A DNA stretch of 64,000 bases, from NCBI GenBank assembly GCA_937929835.1, contig CALFUU010000170.1, forward strand, positions 1-64,000, given 5' to 3'. The position numbers and the translations under genes were made by a program. The stretch is from an uncultured Saprospiraceae bacterium (GTDB lineage Bacteria; Bacteroidota; Bacteroidia; Chitinophagales; Saprospiraceae). This document shows positions 9,898-16,870 of this stretch, one piece after another. The notes beneath the pieces were generated by a model. It had not been told where the DNA came from. It worked only from the letters and a program-made list of their open reading frames with translations, and ran no database searches. Each line of letters begins with the position of its first letter. Positions within the stretch are counted from its first letter, which is position 1.

Positions 9898-10533
9898 CTA
9901 CTTCCGACCGAAGTCTGCAGGAATTTCTCCCCATCGCTCAGTATCCCATTTATATATTTTAGTCTTATAACTATTGTTCTCTAACCATTTTATGGCTCTA
10001 TTCATTAGGAGAAAAATAGGTTCGTTCTTGCTCGTTTTTTTGAGAGTCGTTTTTACTTTTCTATTTCTCACCCACGCCATTGCTGTTTTACTATCTGAGT
10101 AGATAGGTATATCTTCTTTTCCTTTTTTCTTAAGTAGGGCCAGGCCATGTACTAGAGCAAGAAATTCGCCGACATTGTTTGTGCCTTCCTCAAATGGACC
10201 AAGTTTGAATATTTCTTTTCCCGTCTGCGTTACTACCCCTCGATACTCCATAATACCCGGGTTATTGCTACAAGCAGCATCAACTGAGATGCTCTCCCAG
10301 ATTATTTCATCTTTAAAGGCAGATAGATCTCTGGCGGTGGTCTTAGCCTTCTTGCCTATAGATTCTGAGGCTGGCTTCTTGTAGGCCTGTTCTGCTTCTT
10401 GCTTTGTCTTAAAGGACTTATAAGTTGCATTTGGGTAATTGGCTATTTGTGCTTTACACTCCGCCCAGGATTCATATATGCCTGGTCTTAGCCCTATCCA
10501 TACGACGTAGTATTTTGTTTTACTTTTGGCCAT
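9898..10533 (-). CDS. rnhA: Ribonuclease HI with N-terminal viroplasmin-like RNA-binding domain
   Basis: 211 residues from the ATG at 10533; an in-frame TTG one codon upstream is less likely. The N-terminal ~45 residues (YYVVWIGLRPGIYESWAE, KSFKTKQEAEQAY) match the caulimovirus viroplasmin/RNase H1 hybrid-binding domain. The C-terminal ~140 residues are RNase H, with acidic catalytic positions in SVDAACSNNPG, NVGEFLAL, YSDSKTA and PADFGRK. It degrades RNA in RNA:DNA hybrids. The gene is divergent from tatD, with only 12 bases between their start codons. Confidence 0.93.
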   Translation of the reverse strand: MAKSKTKYYVVWIGLRPGIYESWAECKAQIANYPNATYKSFKTKQEAEQAYKKPASESIGKKAKTTARDLSAFKDEIIWESISVDAACSNNPGIMEYRGVVTQTGKEIFKLGPFEEGTNNVGEFLALVHGLALLKKKGKEDIPIYSDSKTAMAWVRNRKVKTTLKKTSKNEPIFLLMNRAIKWLENNSYKTKIYKWDTERWGEIPADFGRK

Positions 10534-10545
10534 CAATTATCTGAT

Positions 10546-11325
10546 ATGTATATAGATACGCATGCTCATTTATACTTGGAGCAATTTAATGAAGATATTG
10601 ACCAAGTCTTAGCACGAGCTCAGAATTCAGGAGTCGGGAAAATATTTTTACCTAATATAAACTCTGAAACTCTAGCAGCTATGAATAACCTTGGGCAGCA
10701 ATATCCTAAACTATGTTACCCATTGATAGGGCTACACCCTTGTTATGTTAAGGAAAACTATAAGGATGAATTGGCTATTATCGAATCAGAATTAGCACAA
10801 GGTCAGTATTATGGGATAGGGGAGACAGGTATCGATTTATATTGGGATTTGACTTATAAGACCAATCAGATCAGGTCTTTTGAGTTCCAGATTGACTTAG
10901 CCAAAAAGTATAAGCTCCCTATAATTATTCACTCTAGAGACTGCTTAGACCTAACCTTAGATATAATTGAATCCAACCAAGATGGAACCCTGACCGGTAT
11001 CTTTCACTGTTTCAATGGTGATAAAGCACAATGCAAAAAAGCTGCTGATATGGGGTTTCATATGGGGCTGGGTGGCGTGATAACCTTCAAGAAAGCCAAT
11101 CTGGGTGATATGGTTGCTTATGCTCCACAGGACTACCTCCTCTTAGAGACGGATGCCCCTTACTTAAGTCCAGCGCCTAATAGAGGGAAGCGCAATGAAT
11201 CTGGATATTTACCACTTGTGGCAATGAAGATGGCAGAATTCAGGTCACAACCTGTCACAGAGATTAGGGATTTCACCACGGCCAACGCCGAAAAATTATT
11301 CAAAATAAACGCTGCACAAGTCTAA
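10546..11325 (+). CDS. tatD: TatD family metal-dependent deoxyribonuclease
   Basis: 259 residues, a TIM-barrel amidohydrolase-type nuclease. Metal ligands are in place: the HxH of DTHAHL at the N-terminus, Glu in GIGETGID, His in HSRD and HCF, and Asp in LLETDAPYLSP. TatD proteins are cytoplasmic 3'-5' exonucleases linked to DNA repair. The start follows the divergent RNase H start by 12 bases. The gene ends just before a TAnnTTTG element that serves the tRNA gene. Confidence 0.93.
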   Translation: MYIDTHAHLYLEQFNEDIDQVLARAQNSGVGKIFLPNINSETLAAMNNLGQQYPKLCYPLIGLHPCYVKENYKDELAIIESELAQGQYYGIGETGIDLYWDLTYKTNQIRSFEFQIDLAKKYKLPIIIHSRDCLDLTLDIIESNQDGTLTGIFHCFNGDKAQCKKAADMGFHMGLGGVITFKKANLGDMVAYAPQDYLLLETDAPYLSPAPNRGKRNESGYLPLVAMKMAEFRSQPVTEIRDFTTANAEKLFKINAAQV

Positions 11326-11330
11326 AAAAC

Positions 11331-11338
11331 TAACTTTG
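11331..11338 (+). promoter_or_regulatory. -7 promoter element (TAACTTTG) of tRNA-Ser
   Basis: TAACTTTG fits TAnnTTTG and ends 13 bases before the mature tRNA 5' end, the expected position for a tRNA promoter in this phylum. It lies immediately after the tatD stop codon. Confidence 0.65.
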
Positions 11339-11351
11339 CAGCGCATTTTAA

Positions 11352-11439
11352 GGAGAATTGGCCGAGTGGCTTAAGGCGCACGCTTGGAAAGCGTGTATAC
11401 TCCAAAAGGGTATCGGGGGTTCGAATCCCTCATTCTCCG
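11352..11439 (+). tRNA. tRNA-Ser (anticodon GGA)
   Basis: The acceptor stem GGAGAAT/ATTCTCC pairs fully with discriminator G. The anticodon stem CACGC/GCGTG encloses the loop TTGGAAA, whose middle triplet GGA is at 11386-11388. A long variable arm typical of class II tRNAs follows. The T arm GGGGG/CCCTC has the loop TTCGAAT. CCA is not encoded. It reads UCC and UCU serine codons. Confidence 0.97.
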
Positions 11440-11442
11440 CTC

Positions 11443-12474
11443 TTATTTTAGATACTTCCATACCTCGCTACCTAGGTAATCTACGAGCATCGTCTTGGAC
11501 AATGTATGTTTAGACGTAATCTGATTCTTCAGTTGCTGAGATAATAAACTGCTTTCCATTTTTAATTCTCCAGATCTAAGCTTTTGCATTAGCTCTAGGC
11601 TGCTTTTATAAGCTTGACCCCTGAGATACTTGATAGAGAGTGCAAGGGCATTTTTATCTTTATCATATTTAGTTTGGGGCAGCTCCAGTTTTTCATATTC
11701 AGAGACGTTTACAGGTATATCATTTAGATAGAGATGGTCTCTCCCAGACTGATATACATAGCTAATCTGTAAGTGTTTTCGAGGATTGGCGAACAGGTAG
11801 TTGTATGTCGGAATACCTGCTTCATAGGTAATCGTTACATAATTAATGATCTCGGAGTCGTTGCTTAGGGATATAAAGGCCTTAGAATCGATATTGAAGA
11901 GCTTGTTGTCAAAATGGCCAGAAACTAGACAATTGGTATTTATATCTAATAATGCAGTTCTACGTTTGAGAGGACTATGCCCTATTGTAATGTCAAATTG
12001 CATATCCTGGACTTGATCGAGTAATCTATGTAATTGCTTTTTGTCAGCTGTCGTGTGATAGCTGATGCCAAGTAAATTGAGTCCTTGGATATTAACCGTG
12101 CTATCTGAGAATTCCTTTACCAGTGGTAACGAAGGTAGTCCCTGAACTACGGCCTTATAATAACTATCTAGATCATTGTCACCTCTGATAAATAAAGTAG
12201 GTATCTCTTGAAGTTGAAGTAAACAAAGTAGGTAATAAAAGGCTGTCTGAAAACCGTGCCCACAAGATCCATCACCTGTTACGTCCCCTGCAAATATGAC
12301 TAGGGTAGGATTATGAGCAGTTATTATCTTGTAATAGTCATCTACACGGCTAAATCGCTGACCACTTCCTATGGTTCTCGATTCGAACAACATTAGAATA
12401 TCGGCTCTATTAATCCTTTTAGAGCCGATATGCCAGTTGAGATCTGAAAATATTATAATTCTAGGATCTAACAT
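11443..12474 (-). CDS. Divergent calcineurin-like metallophosphoesterase
   Basis: 343 residues from the ATG at 12474; an upstream in-frame TTG at 12510 would add a hydrophobic stretch of 12 residues but is less likely. The N-terminal ~210 residues follow the phosphoesterase pattern: SDLNWH (in place of DxH), FAGDVTGDG, RGDND (in place of GNHD), GHSP and SGHFD (in place of GHTH). The C-terminal ~130 residues are unrecognised. The altered spacing and GNHD-to-GDND change make activity and substrate uncertain. The stop is 3 bases from the end of the convergent tRNA gene. Confidence 0.75.
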   Translation of the reverse strand: MLDPRIIIFSDLNWHIGSKRINRADILMLFESRTIGSGQRFSRVDDYYKIITAHNPTLVIFAGDVTGDGSCGHGFQTAFYYLLCLLQLQEIPTLFIRGDNDLDSYYKAVVQGLPSLPLVKEFSDSTVNIQGLNLLGISYHTTADKKQLHRLLDQVQDMQFDITIGHSPLKRRTALLDINTNCLVSGHFDNKLFNIDSKAFISLSNDSEIINYVTITYEAGIPTYNYLFANPRKHLQISYVYQSGRDHLYLNDIPVNVSEYEKLELPQTKYDKDKNALALSIKYLRGQAYKSSLELMQKLRSGELKMESSLLSQQLKNQITSKHTLSKTMLVDYLGSEVWKYLK

Positions 12475-12565
12475 CAAGACCAAGATACAGAGTATATAAT
12501 TAAGGCTCAACCGAATATAAATTAGGCTATTTCCTTATATGACTTGATGCACCATACTGTGGAAT

Positions 12566-12601
12566 ATTATCATCTATTTAAGTGAGTTAAATGGTGATAA
12601 T
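12566..12601. repeat. Imperfect 36-base palindrome upstream of exbB
   Basis: ATTATCATC...TTAAATGGTGATAAT forms a near-perfect hairpin with arms of about 14 bases and a short loop. No T-run follows, so it is not an obvious terminator. It lies 120 bases before exbB in the 246-base gap shared with the divergent phosphoesterase gene, and could be an operator or mRNA structure. Function unknown. Confidence 0.4.
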
Positions 12602-12720
12602 TATTGTCCAAGTCATTGTTTGCGAAATATTAACGTAGACTTCAAGTATTACAACAATATTTCTATTTTAGGGCTTTGATAGTCACCAATCGACTGAATT
12701 TTAAATAGAAAAGATTAAAA

Positions 12721-13452
12721 ATGCGAAAGATCATCCTTATTTGTTTTCTGCTGACAGGAATCAGTTTTTTAGGCCTTGGAGAGTTGATGGCTCAGGCTGG
12801 AGATTCTGCTGAAAGCACCGGTTTATTCCAAGTATTAAAGGAAAAGTTTATTGAAGGGGACTGGAAGTTCATGAGTTTGGTTCTTGTGACTTTGATTCTT
12901 GGTCTTGCTTTCTGTATTGAAAGAATTATCACCCTTAACATCGCTACTACCAACACTTCTAAACTAATGAGCAGGATAGATGGTAGGCTAGCAGATGGAG
13001 ATCTTGATGGAGCGATGGAAGTTGCAAGATCAACATCGGGTCCCACAGCAAGTGTATTATATGAAGGGCTAAGAAATGCTCACAACGGTCCAGAAGCTGT
13101 AGAAAAAGCTATAGTTTCTTACGGTTCCGTGCAGATGGGACTTCTAGAGAAAGGTTTGGTATGGATATCTCTATTCATCGCCATTGCACCGATGCTTGGA
13201 TTTATGGGTACTGTAATCGGTATGATACAAGCCTTTGATATGATTGAGATAGTTGGAGATTTATCTCCTTCAGTAGTTGCGGGAGGTATCAAGGTAGCCC
13301 TATTGACTACAGTATTTGGTCTTATTGTGGCGATTATACTTCAGATTTTTTACAACTATATCGTTTCCAAGATTGACGGAATTGTCAACAAAATGGAAGA
13401 GTCTTCTATAGGCTTAGTAGATGTAATGGCCAGAAATGGTGTATTTAAGTAA
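12721..13452 (+). CDS. exbB: MotA/TolQ/ExbB proton channel family protein
   Basis: 243 residues. An N-terminal signal-like hydrophobic segment (1-24) is followed by a first membrane helix (~50-68), a cytoplasmic segment (~70-135) and two more helices (~142-165, ~185-212), the standard ExbB topology. The conserved GLVWISLFIAIAPMLGFMGTVIG region is recognisable. With ExbD partners it forms a proton-driven inner-membrane motor that energises outer-membrane import or envelope processes. It is first in a four-gene run with an extra membrane protein and two ExbD genes. Confidence 0.93.
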   Translation: MRKIILICFLLTGISFLGLGELMAQAGDSAESTGLFQVLKEKFIEGDWKFMSLVLVTLILGLAFCIERIITLNIATTNTSKLMSRIDGRLADGDLDGAMEVARSTSGPTASVLYEGLRNAHNGPEAVEKAIVSYGSVQMGLLEKGLVWISLFIAIAPMLGFMGTVIGMIQAFDMIEIVGDLSPSVVAGGIKVALLTTVFGLIVAIILQIFYNYIVSKIDGIVNKMEESSIGLVDVMARNGVFK

Positions 13453-13471
13453 CATATAGTTATAACTGAAT

Positions 13472-13966
13472 ATGTATAAATTATTAACGACAAAAGGACA
13501 GCTCTTTGCTATCCTACTAGGGGTAATCAGTGTTGCAATAGCACTGGGTACAATAATATCTGGTGTCAAGTCGAACTATTCTATGGGGGATGATCTCAAT
13601 GATATCCTTAAGAATGATGCTACGGCCAACTTCGACTTCTTTAATCCAGCAATCAATATTGTAGTTGCCCTCGTAATTGTAGCCGTTATAGCTATGGTTT
13701 TATTTGGCTTAGTGCACTTGATATCTGACCCCAAGAGCTCTATAAAGGCCATAATAGGGTTAGCATTAGTGGTAGCACTATTCTTTATACTGACCTCTTC
13801 TGCTGAGGTGGCCGGTACTGCCAAGCTATCAGAGCTAGTGGACAAAAACTCTCTATCTGATGGCATATCCAAAATGATAAGTGGAGGTGTAAAGACTGCC
13901 GTTATTGCAGCATTGGTAGCCTTTTTCTCTGCAGTAGTAATGGAGATTATTAACTTGTTTAAGTAA
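13472..13966 (+). CDS. Four-helix membrane protein of the exbB-exbD operon
   Basis: 164 residues with four predicted transmembrane stretches (about 12-32, 54-80, 88-106, 140-163). No family motif is recognised with confidence. It lies between exbB and two exbD genes with gaps of 19 and 9 bases, so it is almost certainly co-transcribed, and may be an accessory subunit of the motor complex. The role is inferred from context only. Confidence 0.85.
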   Translation: MYKLLTTKGQLFAILLGVISVAIALGTIISGVKSNYSMGDDLNDILKNDATANFDFFNPAINIVVALVIVAVIAMVLFGLVHLISDPKSSIKAIIGLALVVALFFILTSSAEVAGTAKLSELVDKNSLSDGISKMISGGVKTAVIAALVAFFSAVVMEIINLFK

Positions 13967-13975
13967 TCCAATAGT

Positions 13976-14518
13976 ATGGCAAAGAATGTAAGAACAGCAC
14001 CAGAAGTCAATGCGGGTTCGATGGCAGATATTGCTTTCCTCCTCCTCATTTTCTTTTTGGTGACTACAACCATCGATGTGGACAAAGGTGTACTTGTAAA
14101 GTTGCCACCTTGGTCTGATGAGCCTCCTGAGGATCTCAAGCTTAATAAGAGAAATGTATACTCTGTACTTGTAAATGCAGATAATCAACTGCTAGTAAGA
14201 GGTGAACCACAACAAGTTTCTACTTTGAAGAATAACGCTAAAGAATTCATTATGAATCCTTCTAAGCGTAGTGATATGTCCGAAGCTCCTAACAAGGCTA
14301 TTATATCCCTTAAAAATGATAGGGGTACTAGTTATAAAACTTATCTAGAGGTTTATAACGAGTTAAAAGCGGCATATAATGAATTGAGAGAGGAAGAAGC
14401 CCAGAGGAAATATGGAAAAGCCTTTGAGTATCTTGATAAGGCGAGACAGAAAGAAATTAGATCTAGGATTCCTTTGGTTATATCGGAAGCCGAGCCTACA
14501 AATTTTGGAGAAGAATAA
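13976..14518 (+). CDS. exbD: Biopolymer transport protein ExbD/TolR (first copy)
   Basis: 180 residues. A short cytoplasmic N-terminus leads into a single membrane helix (SMADIAFLLLIFFLVTTT) that contains the functionally required Asp, followed by a periplasmic domain. It partners ExbB as the proton-conducting, peptidoglycan- or TonB-facing subunit. The C-terminal ~60 residues are rich in Glu, Lys and Arg and longer than in typical ExbD. Third gene of the operon, 9 bases after the four-helix protein. Confidence 0.93.
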   Translation: MAKNVRTAPEVNAGSMADIAFLLLIFFLVTTTIDVDKGVLVKLPPWSDEPPEDLKLNKRNVYSVLVNADNQLLVRGEPQQVSTLKNNAKEFIMNPSKRSDMSEAPNKAIISLKNDRGTSYKTYLEVYNELKAAYNELREEEAQRKYGKAFEYLDKARQKEIRSRIPLVISEAEPTNFGEE

Positions 14519-14529
14519 TCTAGATTACT

Positions 14530-14997
14530 ATGGGTAAATTTCAAAAAAAGAGGGGAAAATCGACCCCAAAGGTATCTACGGCCTCTTTGCCAGATATCAT
14601 ATTTATGCTTTTGTTTTTCTTTATGGTCGTAACTGTATTGAGAGACTCTGAGCTCAAAGTCGAAAACAATGTTCCCTATGCAACGGAACTCACTAAACTA
14701 GAGAAGAAGTCTCTTGTCAATTATATGTTTATCGGTAAACCAGTAAAAAACTACCAAGCACAGTATGGAACTAAACCAGCTTTGCAGTTAGGGGATAAGT
14801 TTGCAGATATTAGCGAGATACCTTTGTTTTTAGAAAAGCATAGAAGCACAGTACCAGAAGGACAAAGACCAGGGATCAACACCTCTATGAAAGTCGACGG
14901 TGATGTGACTATGGGATTTGTAACCGATGTCAAGACCAAATTGAGAAAGTCAGGTCAACTAAAGTTGAACTACTCAGCTAAGAAAAGGCCTAATTAA
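14530..14997 (+). CDS. exbD: Biopolymer transport protein ExbD/TolR (second copy)
   Basis: 155 residues. A basic N-terminus (KKRGKSTPK) precedes the membrane helix SLPDIIFMLLFFFMVVT with the conserved Asp, then a periplasmic domain. It differs from the preceding ExbD over the periplasmic region, consistent with a heteromeric motor in which the two ExbD subunits are not interchangeable. It ends the operon; a strong terminator follows. Confidence 0.93.
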   Translation: MGKFQKKRGKSTPKVSTASLPDIIFMLLFFFMVVTVLRDSELKVENNVPYATELTKLEKKSLVNYMFIGKPVKNYQAQYGTKPALQLGDKFADISEIPLFLEKHRSTVPEGQRPGINTSMKVDGDVTMGFVTDVKTKLRKSGQLKLNYSAKKRPN

Positions 14998-15019
14998 GTA
15001 CAATAGAAAAAAGCTTTAG

Positions 15020-15057
15020 AAAAAAAGGAGTCCGATATCATCGAGCTCCTTTTTTTT
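15020..15057 (+). terminator. Bidirectional terminator between exbD and the DUF4293 gene
   Basis: A perfect 11-base stem AAAAAAAGGAG/CTCCTTTTTTT with a 15-base loop. The A-run and T-run allow use from both strands, fitting the convergent gene ends on either side. Confidence 0.85.
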
Positions 15058-15069
15058 ATTCCGTTGATA

Positions 15070-15486
15070 TTATCTCAGTCGATCCATTGATCTCACCAGC
15101 TTATCATCCTTTTTGATAAAGTAAGCGCCAGTAAGACTTGATATCGCAGAAATAATAGGTAACCCCATTCCGAGACCTAAAGCACCTTGGCCAGCACCAT
15201 TAAATAACCAGTAGGCAAGCCCCAATAAGACGAGCGCTGGTAGAAAACTTAGGTAGCTGATATTGGCTTGTAATTTTCTGTTTTTAAAAAGGAAAATCGC
15301 AGCAAAGCTTGTAAGCCCACCGATAATACAAGCTACGAGCAGGCCTATGTGATCGTTAAGATTGAGCATAGTATCACTAAATATACCATTGCCACTAGCC
15401 GTCCCGCTAGCAAAAGGCACAGCAAAGAGCCCCCAATAACCTATAGAAGATACTAATAAGAGTAAGGATTGTATTCTTTGTAACAT
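15070..15486 (-). CDS. DUF4293 family membrane protein
   Basis: 138 residues. It begins MLQRIQSLLLLVSSIGYW, the N-terminal signature of DUF4293, and has four hydrophobic segments (about 7-27, 45-66, 74-92, 97-118). The family is confined largely to Bacteroidota and has no assigned function. The gene is divergent from the FAD oxidoreductase gene, with a 57-base gap. Confidence 0.85.
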   Translation of the reverse strand: MLQRIQSLLLLVSSIGYWGLFAVPFASGTASGNGIFSDTMLNLNDHIGLLVACIIGGLTSFAAIFLFKNRKLQANISYLSFLPALVLLGLAYWLFNGAGQGALGLGMGLPIISAISSLTGAYFIKKDDKLVRSMDRLR

Positions 15487-15543
15487 CTGATTTACATTTA
15501 AGGCAAATGTGTACTTTTTATTTCAATTGTTCCAATAAGATAG

Positions 15544-16647
15544 ATGTATAGCTACTGGGAAAAGAAATATTGGTTTGGACAGACTGATTTTACAATCGTA
15601 GGATCTGGCATAGTGGGTTTATTAACTGCCATTTATCTAAAACAAAAGCATCCTAAGGCCTCAATCAAGATTCTCGAGCGGGAAGCAGTACCCAAAGGAG
15701 CTAGTACAAAAAATGCAGGATTTGCCTGTTTTGGCACAATAGGAGAGCTCCTCGATGATATGACTACAATGGATGAGCAGGAGGTCGCTAACACGCTGGC
15801 CTTGCGTTATAAAGGCTTGGAGTTATTACGATCTACCGTCTCGGATAATAAGTTGGGCTTTAAGCTATCTGGAGGCTATGAAGTATTTTCAGATCTAAAG
15901 AGGTATGAGCAATGCGCTGAGGCTATTTCTAAAATGAATCGTATGGTCTATAGCGTATTAGGCTTATCCCATACGTTTCAGTCTCAATCTTGTGCCTTAC
16001 CCAATACCTATTCCCAGATGATCTGTAATCAGTATGAAGGGGAGCTTAATCCTGTATACTTAGTTCTAGCACTGAGAGAGCAAGCTAGAGCCTTAGGTGT
16101 TAATATTTATTCAGGATTTGTCGTAGAGGGATGGGAGAAAGCTGGAAGTAAGATCGGGATCAGCTTGCAACATTGTGAGTTACAATTAAAGACAAAGACC
16201 CTCGTGTTGGCGACCAATGCATTTACTAATAAATTGTTAGCTCAGCTAGATGTCATTCCTAAGAGAAATCAAGTCCTTGTAAGTCAACCCTTAGGGAGGC
16301 GATTAGATGGAACCTATCATTATGATAAAGGTTATGTCTATTTCCGTAACATAGACAATAGAGTATTGATAGGAGGGGCAAGAAATATAGACCCTATAAC
16401 AGAGAGCACCTCGACGTATGGTTCTAATGACAAGATTGTCCAGCACCTTACAGAATTTGCACAGCGACATATTGCTTCTGATTTTGAGGTGCAATATCAA
16501 TGGTCGGGTATCATTGCAACAGGCTCATCCAAATCACCAATTGTAAAGGAGCAATCAGAAAACGTCTTTGTGGCGGCACGTCTTGGTGGTATGGGTGTGG
16601 CTATAGGTGCACAAGTGGCTAAGCAAGTTGTAGACCTAATAGGGTAG
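15544..16647 (+). CDS. FAD-dependent oxidoreductase (DAO / glycine oxidase-like)
   Basis: 367 residues. The dinucleotide-binding fold is clear at residues ~17-31 (IVGSGIVGLLTAIYL) with ERE at the end of the second strand. STKNAGFACFG follows, and the C-terminal GGMGVAIGAQVAKQV is the second FAD-contact segment of the DAO superfamily. Members oxidise amines or amino acids with FAD; the actual substrate cannot be read from sequence. It stands alone between a divergent DUF4293 gene and giant paralog C. Confidence 0.88.
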   Translation: MYSYWEKKYWFGQTDFTIVGSGIVGLLTAIYLKQKHPKASIKILEREAVPKGASTKNAGFACFGTIGELLDDMTTMDEQEVANTLALRYKGLELLRSTVSDNKLGFKLSGGYEVFSDLKRYEQCAEAISKMNRMVYSVLGLSHTFQSQSCALPNTYSQMICNQYEGELNPVYLVLALREQARALGVNIYSGFVVEGWEKAGSKIGISLQHCELQLKTKTLVLATNAFTNKLLAQLDVIPKRNQVLVSQPLGRRLDGTYHYDKGYVYFRNIDNRVLIGGARNIDPITESTSTYGSNDKIVQHLTEFAQRHIASDFEVQYQWSGIIATGSSKSPIVKEQSENVFVAARLGGMGVAIGAQVAKQVVDLIG

Positions 16648-16810
16648 TTGCATGGGAGTTGATATTAAATTTTTTTTTTATTAGTGAAATATAATTGTAT
16701 TAATTACCTAGGAGTTTGCACAAGTAACTCTAAGAGGAATGTAACTTTGTGACTACAAGAATGTTTTCTCACATTTTGTATTTCCCCCTCTGATAAATCT
16801 GAACACAGAG

Positions 16811-16832
16811 TCTCCCTGCGTGAGTAGGGAGA
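16811..16832 (+). repeat. Perfect 7-bp hairpin in the leader of paralog C
   Basis: TCTCCCT and AGGGAGA pair perfectly around an 8-base loop, 39 bases before the ATG of the giant gene. It overlaps an in-frame GTG that would otherwise be an alternative start, which argues for leader structure rather than coding sequence. Possible mRNA stabiliser or translational control element. Confidence 0.45.
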
Positions 16833-16870
16833 TCTCGTTACTCATTTTATTAACCAAAACTTTTTATCCC

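Noticed and set aside
13576-14188. Long reverse-strand frames across the exbD region (187 and 111 codons)
   Set aside because: Antisense shadows of the clear ExbD and membrane-protein genes; no promoter, no domain.
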